DNA of 58,446 nucleotides from NCBI RefSeq assembly GCF_000760295.1, contig NZ_JNBA01000018.1, positions 1-58,446 of the forward strand, read 5' to 3'. A program made the translations under genes and the position numbers. Below the pieces are notes generated by a model, which was not told the origin of the DNA, did not search any database, and was given only the letters and a program-made list of their open reading frames with translations. Shown here in pieces: positions 1-7,682 of this stretch (position 1 is the first letter of the stretch; every line of letters starts with the position of its first letter). This stretch comes from Prochlorococcus sp. MIT 0701. GTDB taxonomy: Bacteria > Cyanobacteriota > Cyanobacteriia > PCC-6307 > Cyanobiaceae.

Positions 1-30
1 TCTTTTGAGTTGAGTTGTTGGTGAACCCCG

Positions 31-55
31 AGCCCCGCCATTGTGCGGGGCTTTT
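31..55 (+). terminator. Rho-independent terminator
   Basis: A perfect 8-bp stem (AGCCCCGC pairs with GCGGGGCT, loop CATTGT) is followed by a T run. It would end a plus-strand gene that lies left of the window, so the peptide array downstream probably has its own promoter. Confidence 0.8.
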
Positions 56-56
56 A

Positions 57-514
57 AATGCCTAAAGCCATCCAATAGCTGACTCCTTCTTGACTTTGTT
101 TGCTCAAATACGTATGCACTAGATCAGAGTAAAACTGTTGCTATTTATTTGAGACTAAAAAAATAGGATACAACCATTAGCCCCTTAAATTCTTTTAAAT
201 TATCAACTAACCAACCCATCAGAAGCGGACCTCATATCACCATCTCTGATCTCACGTGTTTTTCTAAATCTCACCGCAGGTTGATACCAGTCTTCTGGAC
301 TCTGATTCAGCCTTAGATCCCAAACCCAGCTCCATCCAGGTAGTAGCAAAAACTTGACGAGAAGGTTGATCTGAGCTTTTCACCAACTTTTCACCAGCAA
401 CGCCTGCTGTCTGCACCAGAAAGGAATAGGAGTTTTCACCAGAAAGGCTGCGATCTTGTAGGAGTCGAGGGAAAACAACCCAACACAATTCACACATTTA
501 TCAACTTCAAAACC
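57..514. other. Intergenic region before the peptide array
   Basis: No convincing coding region. The stretch about 205-292 is a diverged copy of sequence at about 3559-3643; both share blocks such as ATCAGAAGC, ATCTCTGAT and TCTAAATC and end in TGATnCCAG. The promoter of the peptide array must lie here but I cannot assign -35/-10 boxes with confidence. Confidence 0.5.
205..292. repeat. Diverged direct repeat, copy 1
   Basis: Shares ordered blocks (CAACTAA, ATCAGAAGC, ATCTCTGAT, TCTAAATC, CACC, TGATnCCAG) with 3559-3643 in the same orientation. Copy 2 runs directly into an integrase-like reading frame, so copy 1 may be a relic of the same gene or a boundary repeat of an inserted segment. Confidence 0.55.
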
Positions 515-757
515 ATGACTACTATCAACACTGACTACAGCAACACTGAATACAGCAACACTGAATACAGCAACACTGAACTGCTTGATCAAGAGCTGAC
601 CAATCAAGAACTATCACACGTATCTGGAGGAATTGTCCCCGTATTCGAAAATCCGGTAGATGGAAAGGAATGGCGAGAAGGGTTTGAGAAACACTGTACA
701 AAACCATCTAAGCATGGAAGATATCCCGAAGATTGTTTCTTTGGCTTTCCTTACTAA
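515..757 (+). CDS. Double-glycine leader peptide 1 (RiPP/bacteriocin-type precursor)
   Basis: 80 residues. An Asn/Thr/Tyr-rich N-terminus has the pentapeptide YSNTE in tandem, followed by a typical GG-type leader end, LTNQELSHVSGG, at about residues 28-39. Leaders of this kind are normally cut after GG by the C39 peptidase domain of an ABC exporter. The predicted core of about 41 residues has two Cys and is rich in Pro and charged residues. First member of a tandem set of five with the same leader. It is not the Nif11-type leader of prochlorosins, so calling it a lanthipeptide would be unsupported. No exporter or modifying enzyme is visible in the window. The ATG at 515 is the only start upstream of the repeat. 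Confidence 0.75.
   Translation: MTTINTDYSNTEYSNTEYSNTELLDQELTNQELSHVSGGIVPVFENPVDGKEWREGFEKHCTKPSKHGRYPEDCFFGFPY
527..574 (+). repeat. 15-bp in-frame tandem repeat
   Basis: About three copies of CAACACTGAMTACAG plus a partial fourth, each unit encoding YSNTE inside the leader of the first peptide. Such arrays change length by slippage without frameshift. Confidence 0.85.
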
Positions 758-783
758 CCCTTATTTATTATTGCATTAAACCA

Positions 784-972
784 ATGACTTACGACGAACT
801 GACTTTTGAGGAACTATCACACATGTCTGGTGGTAGAGCGGCTCACGTGATAGTAACCCAGAAGGGTGAGAGAATTCAAGTAAAACAAAGAGATCAATTC
901 AACAATAATAAGGAATACAAAGAATATATAAAACGTATAGAAAAGAAGATAGGCATAGGCACAGGATTATGA
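784..972 (+). CDS. Double-glycine leader peptide 2
   Basis: 62 residues starting at ATG 784. The short leader ends LTFEELSHMSGG at about residue 17, followed by a very basic, Lys/Arg/Gln-rich core of about 45 residues without Cys. The open frame extends further upstream, but the ATG at 784 matches the start context and opening residues (MTY-E-L) of its paralogues at 1205 and 1423. Its stop overlaps the next gene's start (ATGA at 969-972), so the two are probably translated together. The core resembles none of its neighbours; function unknown beyond likely GG-processing and export. Confidence 0.7.
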   Translation: MTYDELTFEELSHMSGGRAAHVIVTQKGERIQVKQRDQFNNNKEYKEYIKRIEKKIGIGTGL

Positions 973-1151
973 CCTGCAACGAACCAACCAAAGATCAACT
1001 TACTCTCCAGGAACTATCAGAGGTATCTGGTGGTTCTAGTGGTTGTCCTAGAGGTTATGAGTGGGTCATACCAAATCCAGAAGATGATGAGCTACCCCCT
1101 AGGTATGAGTGTAGAAAAACAGAAGCAGAGTCCCGTGGATGGTGGGAGTAA
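969..1151 (+). CDS. Double-glycine leader peptide 3
   Basis: 60 residues. The leader ends LTLQELSEVSGG at about residue 22. The core of about 38 residues has two Cys, several Pro and acidic residues, and a WW pair near the C-terminus; the two Cys could form one disulfide (inference). It overlaps the preceding peptide gene by 4 nt (ATGA), which indicates translational coupling and supports both starts. Confidence 0.72.
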   Translation: MTCNEPTKDQLTLQELSEVSGGSSGCPRGYEWVIPNPEDDELPPRYECRKTEAESRGWWE

Positions 1152-1204
1152 CAATCACCTCCCCCCATAAGGATGACCTTTAAAACCTCTATCACCCTAA
1201 ACAA

Positions 1205-1378
1205 ATGACTTACAAAGAACTAACTAGGGAGGAAGTCATTCTTCCTTTCACTAACGATGAACTAACTATCCAAGAACTTTCAGAGGTTTCTGGTGGTTCT
1301 TCAATAGTACACATTGTCAACTGGATTGTTGGGAAAACTACTCTTAAACAATCCAATCGCAACCCCTTTTCCATATAA
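1205..1378 (+). CDS. Double-glycine leader peptide 4
   Basis: 57 residues. The leader is longer than in the neighbours and ends LTIQELSEVSGG at about residue 31. The core of about 26 residues has no Cys and begins with a hydrophobic stretch (IVHIVNWIVG), like a small membrane-active peptide; that activity is inference. The start is preceded by AAACAA and continues ATGACTTAC, matching the starts of peptides 2 and 5 at the DNA level, which indicates recent duplication of the gene start. Confidence 0.7.
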   Translation: MTYKELTREEVILPFTNDELTIQELSEVSGGSSIVHIVNWIVGKTTLKQSNRNPFSI

Positions 1379-1422
1379 CACAAAGGAGAAGCTGAGCTTA
1401 TCCAACCCACTACACAAGACAA

Positions 1423-1593
1423 ATGACTTAATACGAACTCATTAATGACCAACTAACTCTCCAGGAACTATCACTAGTATCTGGCGGGGATAAAGGACCA
1501 GAGTGTAAGAAAAAGTTGATTGAAGTAGTCTGGAAGAATGGGGAAATGTGGTGGGACTGGGAATGGGAGTGTCCACCTGGAGTCAAAACCTAG
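1423..1593 (+). pseudogene. Double-glycine leader peptide 5, nonsense at codon 3
   Basis: From ATG 1423 the third codon is TAA where the paralogues have TAC; after it the frame is open for 53 codons with a leader ending LTLQELSLVSGG and a Trp-rich core with two Cys. No in-frame ATG, GTG or TTG exists between the stop and the leader motif, so the peptide is made only by readthrough or by a rare start (for example ATT at 1441). The intact leader and core suggest the mutation is recent, or that the base call needs checking. Confidence 0.6.
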
Positions 1594-1672
1594 GGCAAGA
1601 GGTTTATTTTTACAAATTCTGTGAGCGGGACTTTAAAACTGGTGAGAACAAGGAAAAGTTGCTTGCTGTTGT

Positions 1673-1748
1673 CGTTACATCTGTAACGAGCAACCTGCCT
1701 CTCGGGTCAGCTTCAACCCTGCTTGGTTCACACGTTACAGATGTAACC
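1673..1748. repeat. Pair of 16-bp palindromic sites in inverted orientation
   Basis: CGTTACATCTGTAACG at 1673-1688 and CGTTACAGATGTAACC at 1733-1748. Each is a near-perfect palindrome (7-bp arms, 2-bp centre), and the two are reverse complements at 15 of 16 positions, 44 bp apart. They could be operator sites for a dimeric regulator, or the stem of a larger hairpin. They lie between the peptide array and the next small ORF. Confidence 0.7.
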
Positions 1749-1754
1749 CGATAA

Positions 1755-1931
1755 ATGCCTCTTCAGTTATTCAGACCTGCGTATTTCCAGCTTAAAGATC
1801 TTTACGCTGGGCCTGCCTTTTTAGTGACATCCTTACCTGGCAATTTGAAAGTTCATATGAGTCGCTATTCCAGATTCAAACCAGATGCAACCGCAGACCT
1901 CTATGCACAGGTGAATGCGGGCAATGCATAA
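1755..1931 (+). CDS. Small hypothetical protein (58 aa)
   Basis: Open frame from ATG 1755 to TAA 1931, starting 7 bp after the second palindrome. Moderately basic and Tyr-rich, no membrane segment, not recognised. Supported only by its clean frame and its position. It could equally be a relic fragment, since the next 150 bp contain an eroded helix-turn-helix-like piece. Confidence 0.3.
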   Translation: MPLQLFRPAYFQLKDLYAGPAFLVTSLPGNLKVHMSRYSRFKPDATADLYAQVNAGNA

Positions 1932-1964
1932 GTGAACTGAAATTGGATTTCACCATTTCGGTGA

Positions 1965-2090
1965 GGCTTTCTCAACCCTCATCAAACGTTGCTTGAGTGC
2001 TATCGATGCATGGGCGATACCTCGCAACAGATCGCAGAGCGCTATCAATGTTCAGCGCGTACAGCTAGGTGGTGGGGAAGCATGGTCTAA
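1965..2090 (+). pseudogene. Helix-turn-helix-like fragment
   Basis: A 41-codon open stretch without a clear start encodes the segment GDTSQQIAERYQCSARTARW, which has the pattern of a helix-turn-helix (IA-x-R-x-x-CS-x-RT-x-R-W). No full-length gene surrounds it, so it is best read as a remnant of a small DNA-binding protein. Confidence 0.25.
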
Positions 2091-2113
2091 TTGGTCAACA
2101 TTTTTCATTGGGA

Positions 2114-2398
2114 ATGGCAATCGAAACCACCGTGTTTGACTTCAAGATCAGTAAAACCTTTGACGAGTGGAGAACTATTTACGACAGTGAAAACAACAAA
2201 GCAATGTTGAAAGCAGGGGGAATCACATCTCTGTACAGAGGCTTACACAAAGAAGATTCATCAAGAGCGATTGTGATATTCCAAGCTGAGGAGGGAGTTG
2301 CAATGGGCATGTGGAATGACCCTGAGGCAAAAGTAATGATTGAATCAAGTGGTCATATCTATGACGAAACAGCAATTACTCAATGGATCGCTCATTAG
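2114..2398 (+). CDS. DUF3764-like hypothetical protein
   Basis: 94 residues from ATG 2114 (an upstream ATG at 2069 would add 15 residues lacking family character). The opening ETTVFDFKISKTFDEW and the pattern Y-R-G...A-I-V-I-F-Q-A-EEG-V-A match a family of about 90-residue proteins in marine picocyanobacteria that I recall as DUF3764; they have an antibiotic-biosynthesis-monooxygenase-like ferredoxin fold and no known function. Soluble, no signal peptide. The family name is recalled and not searched. Confidence 0.6.
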   Translation: MAIETTVFDFKISKTFDEWRTIYDSENNKAMLKAGGITSLYRGLHKEDSSRAIVIFQAEEGVAMGMWNDPEAKVMIESSGHIYDETAITQWIAH

Positions 2399-2812
2399 GC
2401 GACGGCTCAACCAACACCGCTAGGAGGTGGGATATCGCTTGATTGATTGTCAATCGTTTGCGGGGCCCGAGCAAGTAGGGCCCCTAAGCCACCTCATCCG
2501 GGAAATCCCGCCCAGGCCCCCTCGAGCCCAAGGGGGTTGTAGTGGCTTTCTTTAGGTCTAGGTCTGGATACTTGAAGAGTCATTGGTGCTAACCAGACAG
2601 TGCTATTACTCCCGCTGCATAAGGCAGGGCTTTTAAAGGAGAAACACCTCACTCTTTAGTCATTCCTGAAGTTGATTTGACCTGAGAGCTACAACCAAAA
2701 ACATCCCAGATAATGAGTGACCTTTTAAGCATCTAATCCCAGTGGAGCATTTCCTTCGCCTCTCCTTATCGCTTACTGGCAATGTCGAGGTCTTCTATCA
2801 GAATCTATCTAT
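2399..2812. other. GC-rich structured intergenic region
   Basis: No gene seen. The stretch 2450-2560 is far more GC-rich than its surroundings and holds several stems: GGGGCCC/GGGCCCC with a 9-nt loop (about 2462-2484), CGGGA/TCCCG (about 2500-2510), and CCCCCT/AGGGGG (about 2518-2536). No T tract follows. Could be a structured RNA, but no known class is recognised. Confidence 0.45.
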
Positions 2813-3268
2813 ATGAACTCCTTAATCAGTTCTCCGCTGCGGGTAGCGGTAGCTGCCGTCCTTTCCATGGCTTTGGCACAGGCTTTGCATCTTCCTGATG
2901 CTTACTGGGCGCCCATCTCTGCCATCGTCTGCTCGCTTGATGCTCTCGAGGATGCCTCCAAGACGGCTCGTCGTCGTCTGATCGGAACTTTTCTGGGCGT
3001 CGTTACCGCTGCCTTTCAGATTTACCTTACTCCATACAATTTGATCAATTATGGTCTTGCTATCGCCTTGCTCGGTCTGGTCTGCAGTACTGCAAAGCTG
3101 CACTCAAGCGCGTTTCGTTTCGGAGCTATCGCGCTTACGGTTGTGGTCACCGAGCCGAACCATGCTGAGGTCTGGATGACGGCTGCTACACGCTTCGTTG
3201 ATGTCGCGATTGGCATAGTCGTAGCTCTGCTGGTCATTCTTGTTTGGCCGCGTATTAAAGAGACCTGA
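2813..3268 (+). CDS. FUSC-family-like inner membrane protein
   Basis: 151 residues, almost entirely hydrophobic with about five membrane segments. The motif ALHLPDAYWAPISAIVC near residues 25-40 and the following basic ARRRLIGTFLG match the first repeat of FUSC/aromatic-acid-exporter membrane domains. Full FUSC proteins are usually 300-700 residues and include a cytoplasmic part; this is only one membrane half, so it may act as a homo-oligomer or be a shortened relic. The frame is intact, with ATG 2813 and an ordinary stop. No operon partner. Substrate unknown. Confidence 0.65.
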   Translation: MNSLISSPLRVAVAAVLSMALAQALHLPDAYWAPISAIVCSLDALEDASKTARRRLIGTFLGVVTAAFQIYLTPYNLINYGLAIALLGLVCSTAKLHSSAFRFGAIALTVVVTEPNHAEVWMTAATRFVDVAIGIVVALLVILVWPRIKET

Positions 3269-3549
3269 ACTTTTTGAAACAAGCCCCATCAGTATTCGTG
3301 GCTTTTTGATGTTCAGTCTTAGAAATTCCTTAGTTTCCTTTTGCTGCAGTTGATGTGGACTGATACCAGCAACCAAAACATCCCAAAGTGTTTGGGTTCG
3401 CTGTGTGGCCGATTTGAAGGCCACAGATACATGGCACCTTCTTACCAATAAGATGCTTGCAAAGGCGTGTAATTGATAGAAGCAGGCTCTGAGAATAGTC
3501 ATGCGCTACTGAAAAGCTAACCATCAACTTCTCGCCTCTAGCCAATACC

Positions 3550-3790
3550 CTATCTCCTCAACTAATCATCAGAAGCTGAACGGAAGATCACAATCTCTGA
3601 TTCCATTGGCTGTTCTAAATCACACCTCAATATGTGATGCCAGGGCAATTAGTGTGGCGATATTGCCTCAGTTCAGTAAGGTCACAACAGAACAGGCTGC
3701 AGAAGCGATGGGGCATGACGTTGCAACCCATATCAAGCTCTACTAGCATTGAGGCGTCGAAGGGCGTTTACCGGAAAGGATTTGATGTGC
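3550..3790 (+). pseudogene. Tyrosine recombinase (phage integrase) C-terminal remnant
   Basis: One frame reads an open stretch containing DARAISVAIL followed by TEQAAEAMGHDVATHIKLY, then stops appear at the places of the conserved Y-H-R-W segment. The pattern A-x-x-MGH-x-x-x-TH-x-x-x-Y is that of the end of the tyrosine-recombinase catalytic domain (second catalytic His box and the nucleophile Tyr region). Several stop codons follow and no start or N-terminal catalytic part exists, so it is a dead fragment. It supports past integration of a mobile element nearby. Confidence 0.42.
3559..3643. repeat. Diverged direct repeat, copy 2
   Basis: Partner of 205-292 in the same orientation; it reads in frame into the integrase-like fragment. 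The two copies bracket the peptide array, the DUF3764-like gene and the FUSC gene. Confidence 0.55.
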
Positions 3791-4055
3791 TCTATCGATT
3801 TGAGATTTAAAAGTATGTAAGTATTTTTTGTTTACTAATGACAAAGCGATTCATCCAGGCGGCAGAATAGAAACAACAATCAAGATGCAGGAGGCTGTAT
3901 TAATATATGATTGATATGATTGCAACTATGATTAAACAATAGCCGAAACTTTGAGTTTCTCTAACTGCTCCAACACACCTTCTTCTCAGACGGCTGTCAG
4001 GGCTGAAATCATGGCCAATCAATCCCTAAGCATTTAGACTGTTATTAATGCAAAG

Positions 4056-7000
4056 ATGAAGCCCAATTCTGAAATGTCTAATCAAGTACCAACCAACCCG
4101 GAAAACGGCAGAAGGGTCTTAACCGTTATTCACAACAGCGACGAGGTAACCAACCCCCAATATGACGAAGAATGGCAAGGCAGCCTAAGAGAAGCTCTGG
4201 CCTACACGCAGGCAAATCATTACGAAGGCGGATATGAAATTGTATTCAGAGATCCTGGTAGCGCTTTAAAAGGAGATCAATTCGAGAGCAGCCCATTGGG
4301 CATTGGATACTGGACTATTAAGTTAAGAGATACTCTGCCAAATATATATCGTGGGGATATACTTATCAATCCAAATTCATGGATGAATATATCGCTTGTC
4401 CCAGAGAGTCTTCAGGTGCCTGGCGCTGGTGCCAAGTTGAGCGCTCAAAGGTTAGGAAATAGACAACGTGAACACCATACACTTGGAGCAGGATCCTCCG
4501 TATTGGTTGTCGGCGATGGTAGACATATTGATCAGGAAACGCACGGGCTAGAACCTGCAGACGAAGATCTCAAACTAGAATTAAATCGAATTAACTTTAT
4601 TGGTAACACCGCGAGAGGATCGAACGGTGCTGGCGCGGGGGCAGGAGGGGGTGCAGGAGCAGGAGGCGCAATTTTACTTATTGATGGTGATTTAACGATC
4701 AGTGATTCAGTCTTTCAAACATTAAGAGCAAACGGTGGAGACGGACGACGTGCTGCGATCGGAGGGTGGCCTGGATATGGTGGATGTGAGTGGGAATCAG
4801 GATCGACAGGAGATAATGGTGGAGCTGGAGGTAATTTTTCAACACCTTTACATCGTAAAAATGATGACGAAGGTAATGCTGGTTATTTATCGTTTGCAAA
4901 TCCTCCAGCTGGAGGCCAAGGTGGAGCGCCGGGTGCTGGGGTAAAACGTACTGATCGGTACTCTCATAAAGCCGATATAACCGGGGGGAGCGGTAGTAAC
5001 GGGGAGTCGGGGGGGAGGCTAATGGGCTACGGAGGAGGAGGAGGAGGAGGTGGTGGTGGTGGTGGTGGTTACTACTCAGGCGCTATTCCTGGCTCCTGTA
5101 GTGGTAACATTGGTGAAGGAAGTACTGGTGCAGGAGGCAAAGGCGGTAGCGGAGGTTTATTTGTAACCGAAAAGGGTGGGGGTGATGGTGCTAGAGGCAG
5201 ATTAAATACAGGCGAAAGAGATGTTGGTGAGAATGGTCTCGGCTATGGAAGTGCAATTGCCATAATAGGAAACCATTATGGACGCGTACCAAATCTATAT
5301 CTGAATCGTACTGATTTTATCGATGTTGGCGATGGAATGTCAAACGCAATATATGCAAATAATGAAGACAAAAAAAGAATTTTTACAGCTGATTCTGGCT
5401 TTGGCAATGCCCCTCATCCTACAGCTGATGAATCTCATGATCTCATTGATGAATATGAGCAATATCCAGATGCGATTAAATCAGATACTCAGAAAATAGA
5501 CGGAACATTTCCTTTTGTGCAACTTGTATCAACTCCGCGTAACTCAAATGTAGTTGATGCCAGGGATACTGTCGTTGAAGCAAGAGATAATATTAGCGAT
5601 ATTTTCATGGTTGCATATGAAGAACAGGAAACAGTCGTTGGAGTTCATTCAGATCTGTCGGATCCCAATAATCAAATAAATGAAATCTGGAGGAAACTTG
5701 TTCCTAACAGAGAAGAGGAGATAAATGCTGAATATGATTCGTATCTGGCGGGAAGCGAATTTAGCCTTCCAGATTTCCTATGGGAACAGAGTAAAAATGT
5801 CATCAAGGCCGGATGTGAGATGGCGGGTAAATCAAAAGCGGGGTGGGTTGGCAGTAAAGCGGCTGGTATCGCCTGTGGTAAAGGTTTTGACTTTCTAGAA
5901 GATGCATTATGGGCAGCCAACAAAAGAAGCAATATTGAAAAGCAAAGGAGTGCTGCCTTGGATGGGAATAATTATGAGCAGGCTCAATTGCACGATTATC
6001 TTCAAGAACGATCAGACGTCAAGGTTGGTCAGGTTGATATTAAACTAAGCCGCACACGTAATACTATTAAAAACTTTGCGTTGGGTGAAGATGTTTTAGT
6101 GCTACCTCGTGGTAAAAACAAAAGAATTCTGGTTTATACGACCTCCTCAGGAGAGGGCCATATGGAATTCAGTCTTGCATTTGACACGACTAGCAATACT
6201 GACTATCCCTTTATCACGGTTGAATTATCAGATGATAGTGCAGATGCCATCAGTACTAGTCAGAGTGCGCTTACCGACTATGTTGGAGATCTGCTAGCTG
6301 TAGTCAATGAAGATTCAAATGAAGAGCAAAGTTACACTGTTTTAGGGCAATCTATGCCTGGCAGCAAAATAGCCGATAGTAAAAATGTTGGTTATTATTC
6401 TGGGCCTGCTTCGACTCATATTGTTGTTGATCGTAGCAACAACGATCTTGCTCTGGATGATATTGTTAGAGTACAGTCATCTCTTGGGAATGATTTTGTT
6501 GTTGGAACAGATGGTAAAGAAGATATAAATACAGGCAAGGGGCATGATTATATTTTCCCTGTCTTTGGTTCTGACACAGTGAATGGAGCTGGAGGAGAAG
6601 ATATCGTTGATTACCGCTTATTGCGTGCGGCACTTACATTTATTAGTGAAGATGGCAACGTCTCTAAGTTGAAAGTAGAAGGCAGCTCGGAAGATGAACC
6701 GCATACTAGCCGCGCTATCCCAGGACGTCATCCTATTGAAGTTAATGAAGATGATTACGAAGGTAAAGAAGATGAAGAGCTAGATTTTGAATTTAAGGAT
6801 TATGAAGTTGATGCAACCCTCACGAATGTAGAGGGAATCAATGCGTTTGCAGGAAGTTATGTGGATTTTAGCGAGCTTCCTGATCCTTCTAACAGTGGAA
6901 TGGGTGTGTACAAAGCGACGCTTGGTTCAGGCTCTACCTTTAAAGGTAGTAAATATGCGGATTATGTGGAAATCAATTTTAGCGATTTTTATAATTCCTC

Positions 7001-7682
7001 TGTAGATAAAGCCTATAACTATAAAAGTTTTACTAATCTTGAGGGTGGTGGAAACAGCTCTAGCGAAGACGAGGAGAACAAGGATTATCTTTTTGTTGAT
7101 CTAAGTACTTATCAGGGCGATGATGGAGACCTTAGTGTGATCTACAGGAAAAAAAAGGACGCGTGGTACATTTATAATGAAGAGAAACCGATTCTTAAAG
7201 CTACAGGTTTTGAATTGAAAGAGTTTAAAGGGGGCGAGACAGACGAATTATTCAGTTTCACAGGCTCATCGCTAAGCCATCGTCACGAGGCTGGAGCCGG
7301 TGACGATGTTGTAATAGGTGGTAAAAAAGCGGATCAGCTCTTTGGGAATGAGGGCTCGGATGACCTTGATGGTGGGCCTGGCTCCGATACGTTGACAGGA
7401 GGGAGCGGCAGTGATGTTCTCTTTGGTGGCAAGGGCTCTGATGTGATGCGTGGTGGCGCAGATGCAGATACTTATCGATTAAGTAGTGGTAATGACATTA
7501 TCCTCGATTTTACTTCGGAATTGGATGTCATTAAGGCTTCAAGTATTCCTGAACTCGAGCAACGGGAAAGTGGCGTACTCTTGTCTTATTCGGGGGGGGA
7601 GACACTGCTGCTGAATGTTACACTAAACAAAGTGGAAGATTGGCTAACGATGGAAGCTGGAGGCCTTGAAATCCTTGCCTGA
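4056..7682 (+). CDS. Large RTX (haemolysin-type Ca-binding) beta-helix protein
   Basis: 1208 residues. Residues about 15-75 have the GSLREAL...YEIVF pattern that opens right-handed beta-helix adhesin-like proteins. Residues about 188-390 are extremely Gly-rich, including a run encoded by GGA/GGT triplets. A first RTX-like nonapeptide group lies at about 808-855 and the main group at about 1078-1135 (GxGxDxLxGGxGxD pattern), with a C-terminal tail rich in D, I and L. RTX proteins fold on binding calcium outside the cell and usually leave by type I secretion through an uncleaved C-terminal signal; there is no N-terminal signal peptide here, which fits. The protein is acidic, as expected. No type I exporter is nearby. 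Role as surface or secreted adhesin/S-layer-like protein is inference. Start: ATG 4056; another ATG (codon 7) is possible. Confidence 0.8.
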   Translation: MKPNSEMSNQVPTNPENGRRVLTVIHNSDEVTNPQYDEEWQGSLREALAYTQANHYEGGYEIVFRDPGSALKGDQFESSPLGIGYWTIKLRDTLPNIYRGDILINPNSWMNISLVPESLQVPGAGAKLSAQRLGNRQREHHTLGAGSSVLVVGDGRHIDQETHGLEPADEDLKLELNRINFIGNTARGSNGAGAGAGGGAGAGGAILLIDGDLTISDSVFQTLRANGGDGRRAAIGGWPGYGGCEWESGSTGDNGGAGGNFSTPLHRKNDDEGNAGYLSFANPPAGGQGGAPGAGVKRTDRYSHKADITGGSGSNGESGGRLMGYGGGGGGGGGGGGGYYSGAIPGSCSGNIGEGSTGAGGKGGSGGLFVTEKGGGDGARGRLNTGERDVGENGLGYGSAIAIIGNHYGRVPNLYLNRTDFIDVGDGMSNAIYANNEDKKRIFTADSGFGNAPHPTADESHDLIDEYEQYPDAIKSDTQKIDGTFPFVQLVSTPRNSNVVDARDTVVEARDNISDIFMVAYEEQETVVGVHSDLSDPNNQINEIWRKLVPNREEEINAEYDSYLAGSEFSLPDFLWEQSKNVIKAGCEMAGKSKAGWVGSKAAGIACGKGFDFLEDALWAANKRSNIEKQRSAALDGNNYEQAQLHDYLQERSDVKVGQVDIKLSRTRNTIKNFALGEDVLVLPRGKNKRILVYTTSSGEGHMEFSLAFDTTSNTDYPFITVELSDDSADAISTSQSALTDYVGDLLAVVNEDSNEEQSYTVLGQSMPGSKIADSKNVGYYSGPASTHIVVDRSNNDLALDDIVRVQSSLGNDFVVGTDGKEDINTGKGHDYIFPVFGSDTVNGAGGEDIVDYRLLRAALTFISEDGNVSKLKVEGSSEDEPHTSRAIPGRHPIEVNEDDYEGKEDEELDFEFKDYEVDATLTNVEGINAFAGSYVDFSELPDPSNSGMGVYKATLGSGSTFKGSKYADYVEINFSDFYNSSVDKAYNYKSFTNLEGGGNSSSEDEENKDYLFVDLSTYQGDDGDLSVIYRKKKDAWYIYNEEKPILKATGFELKEFKGGETDELFSFTGSSLSHRHEAGAGDDVVIGGKKADQLFGNEGSDDLDGGPGSDTLTGGSGSDVLFGGKGSDVMRGGADADTYRLSSGNDIILDFTSELDVIKASSIPELEQRESGVLLSYSGGETLLLNVTLNKVEDWLTMEAGGLEILA

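Larger units (their letters stand above)
3269..4055. other. Intergenic region with integrase remnant
   Basis: Apart from the repeat copy (3559-3643) and the integrase-like fragment (3550-3790), no gene is supported. The last 200 bp before the large RTX gene are AT-rich and should hold its promoter. Confidence 0.5.

Noticed and set aside
515-1593. Calling the small peptides prochlorosins (lanthipeptides)
   Set aside because: Their leaders are short GG-type, without the Nif11-like domain of ProcA, and no LanM-type enzyme is present.
1548-1754. 68-codon plus-strand frame over the end of peptide 5
   Set aside because: Overlaps peptide 5 in another frame and runs through both palindromes; no protein-like features.
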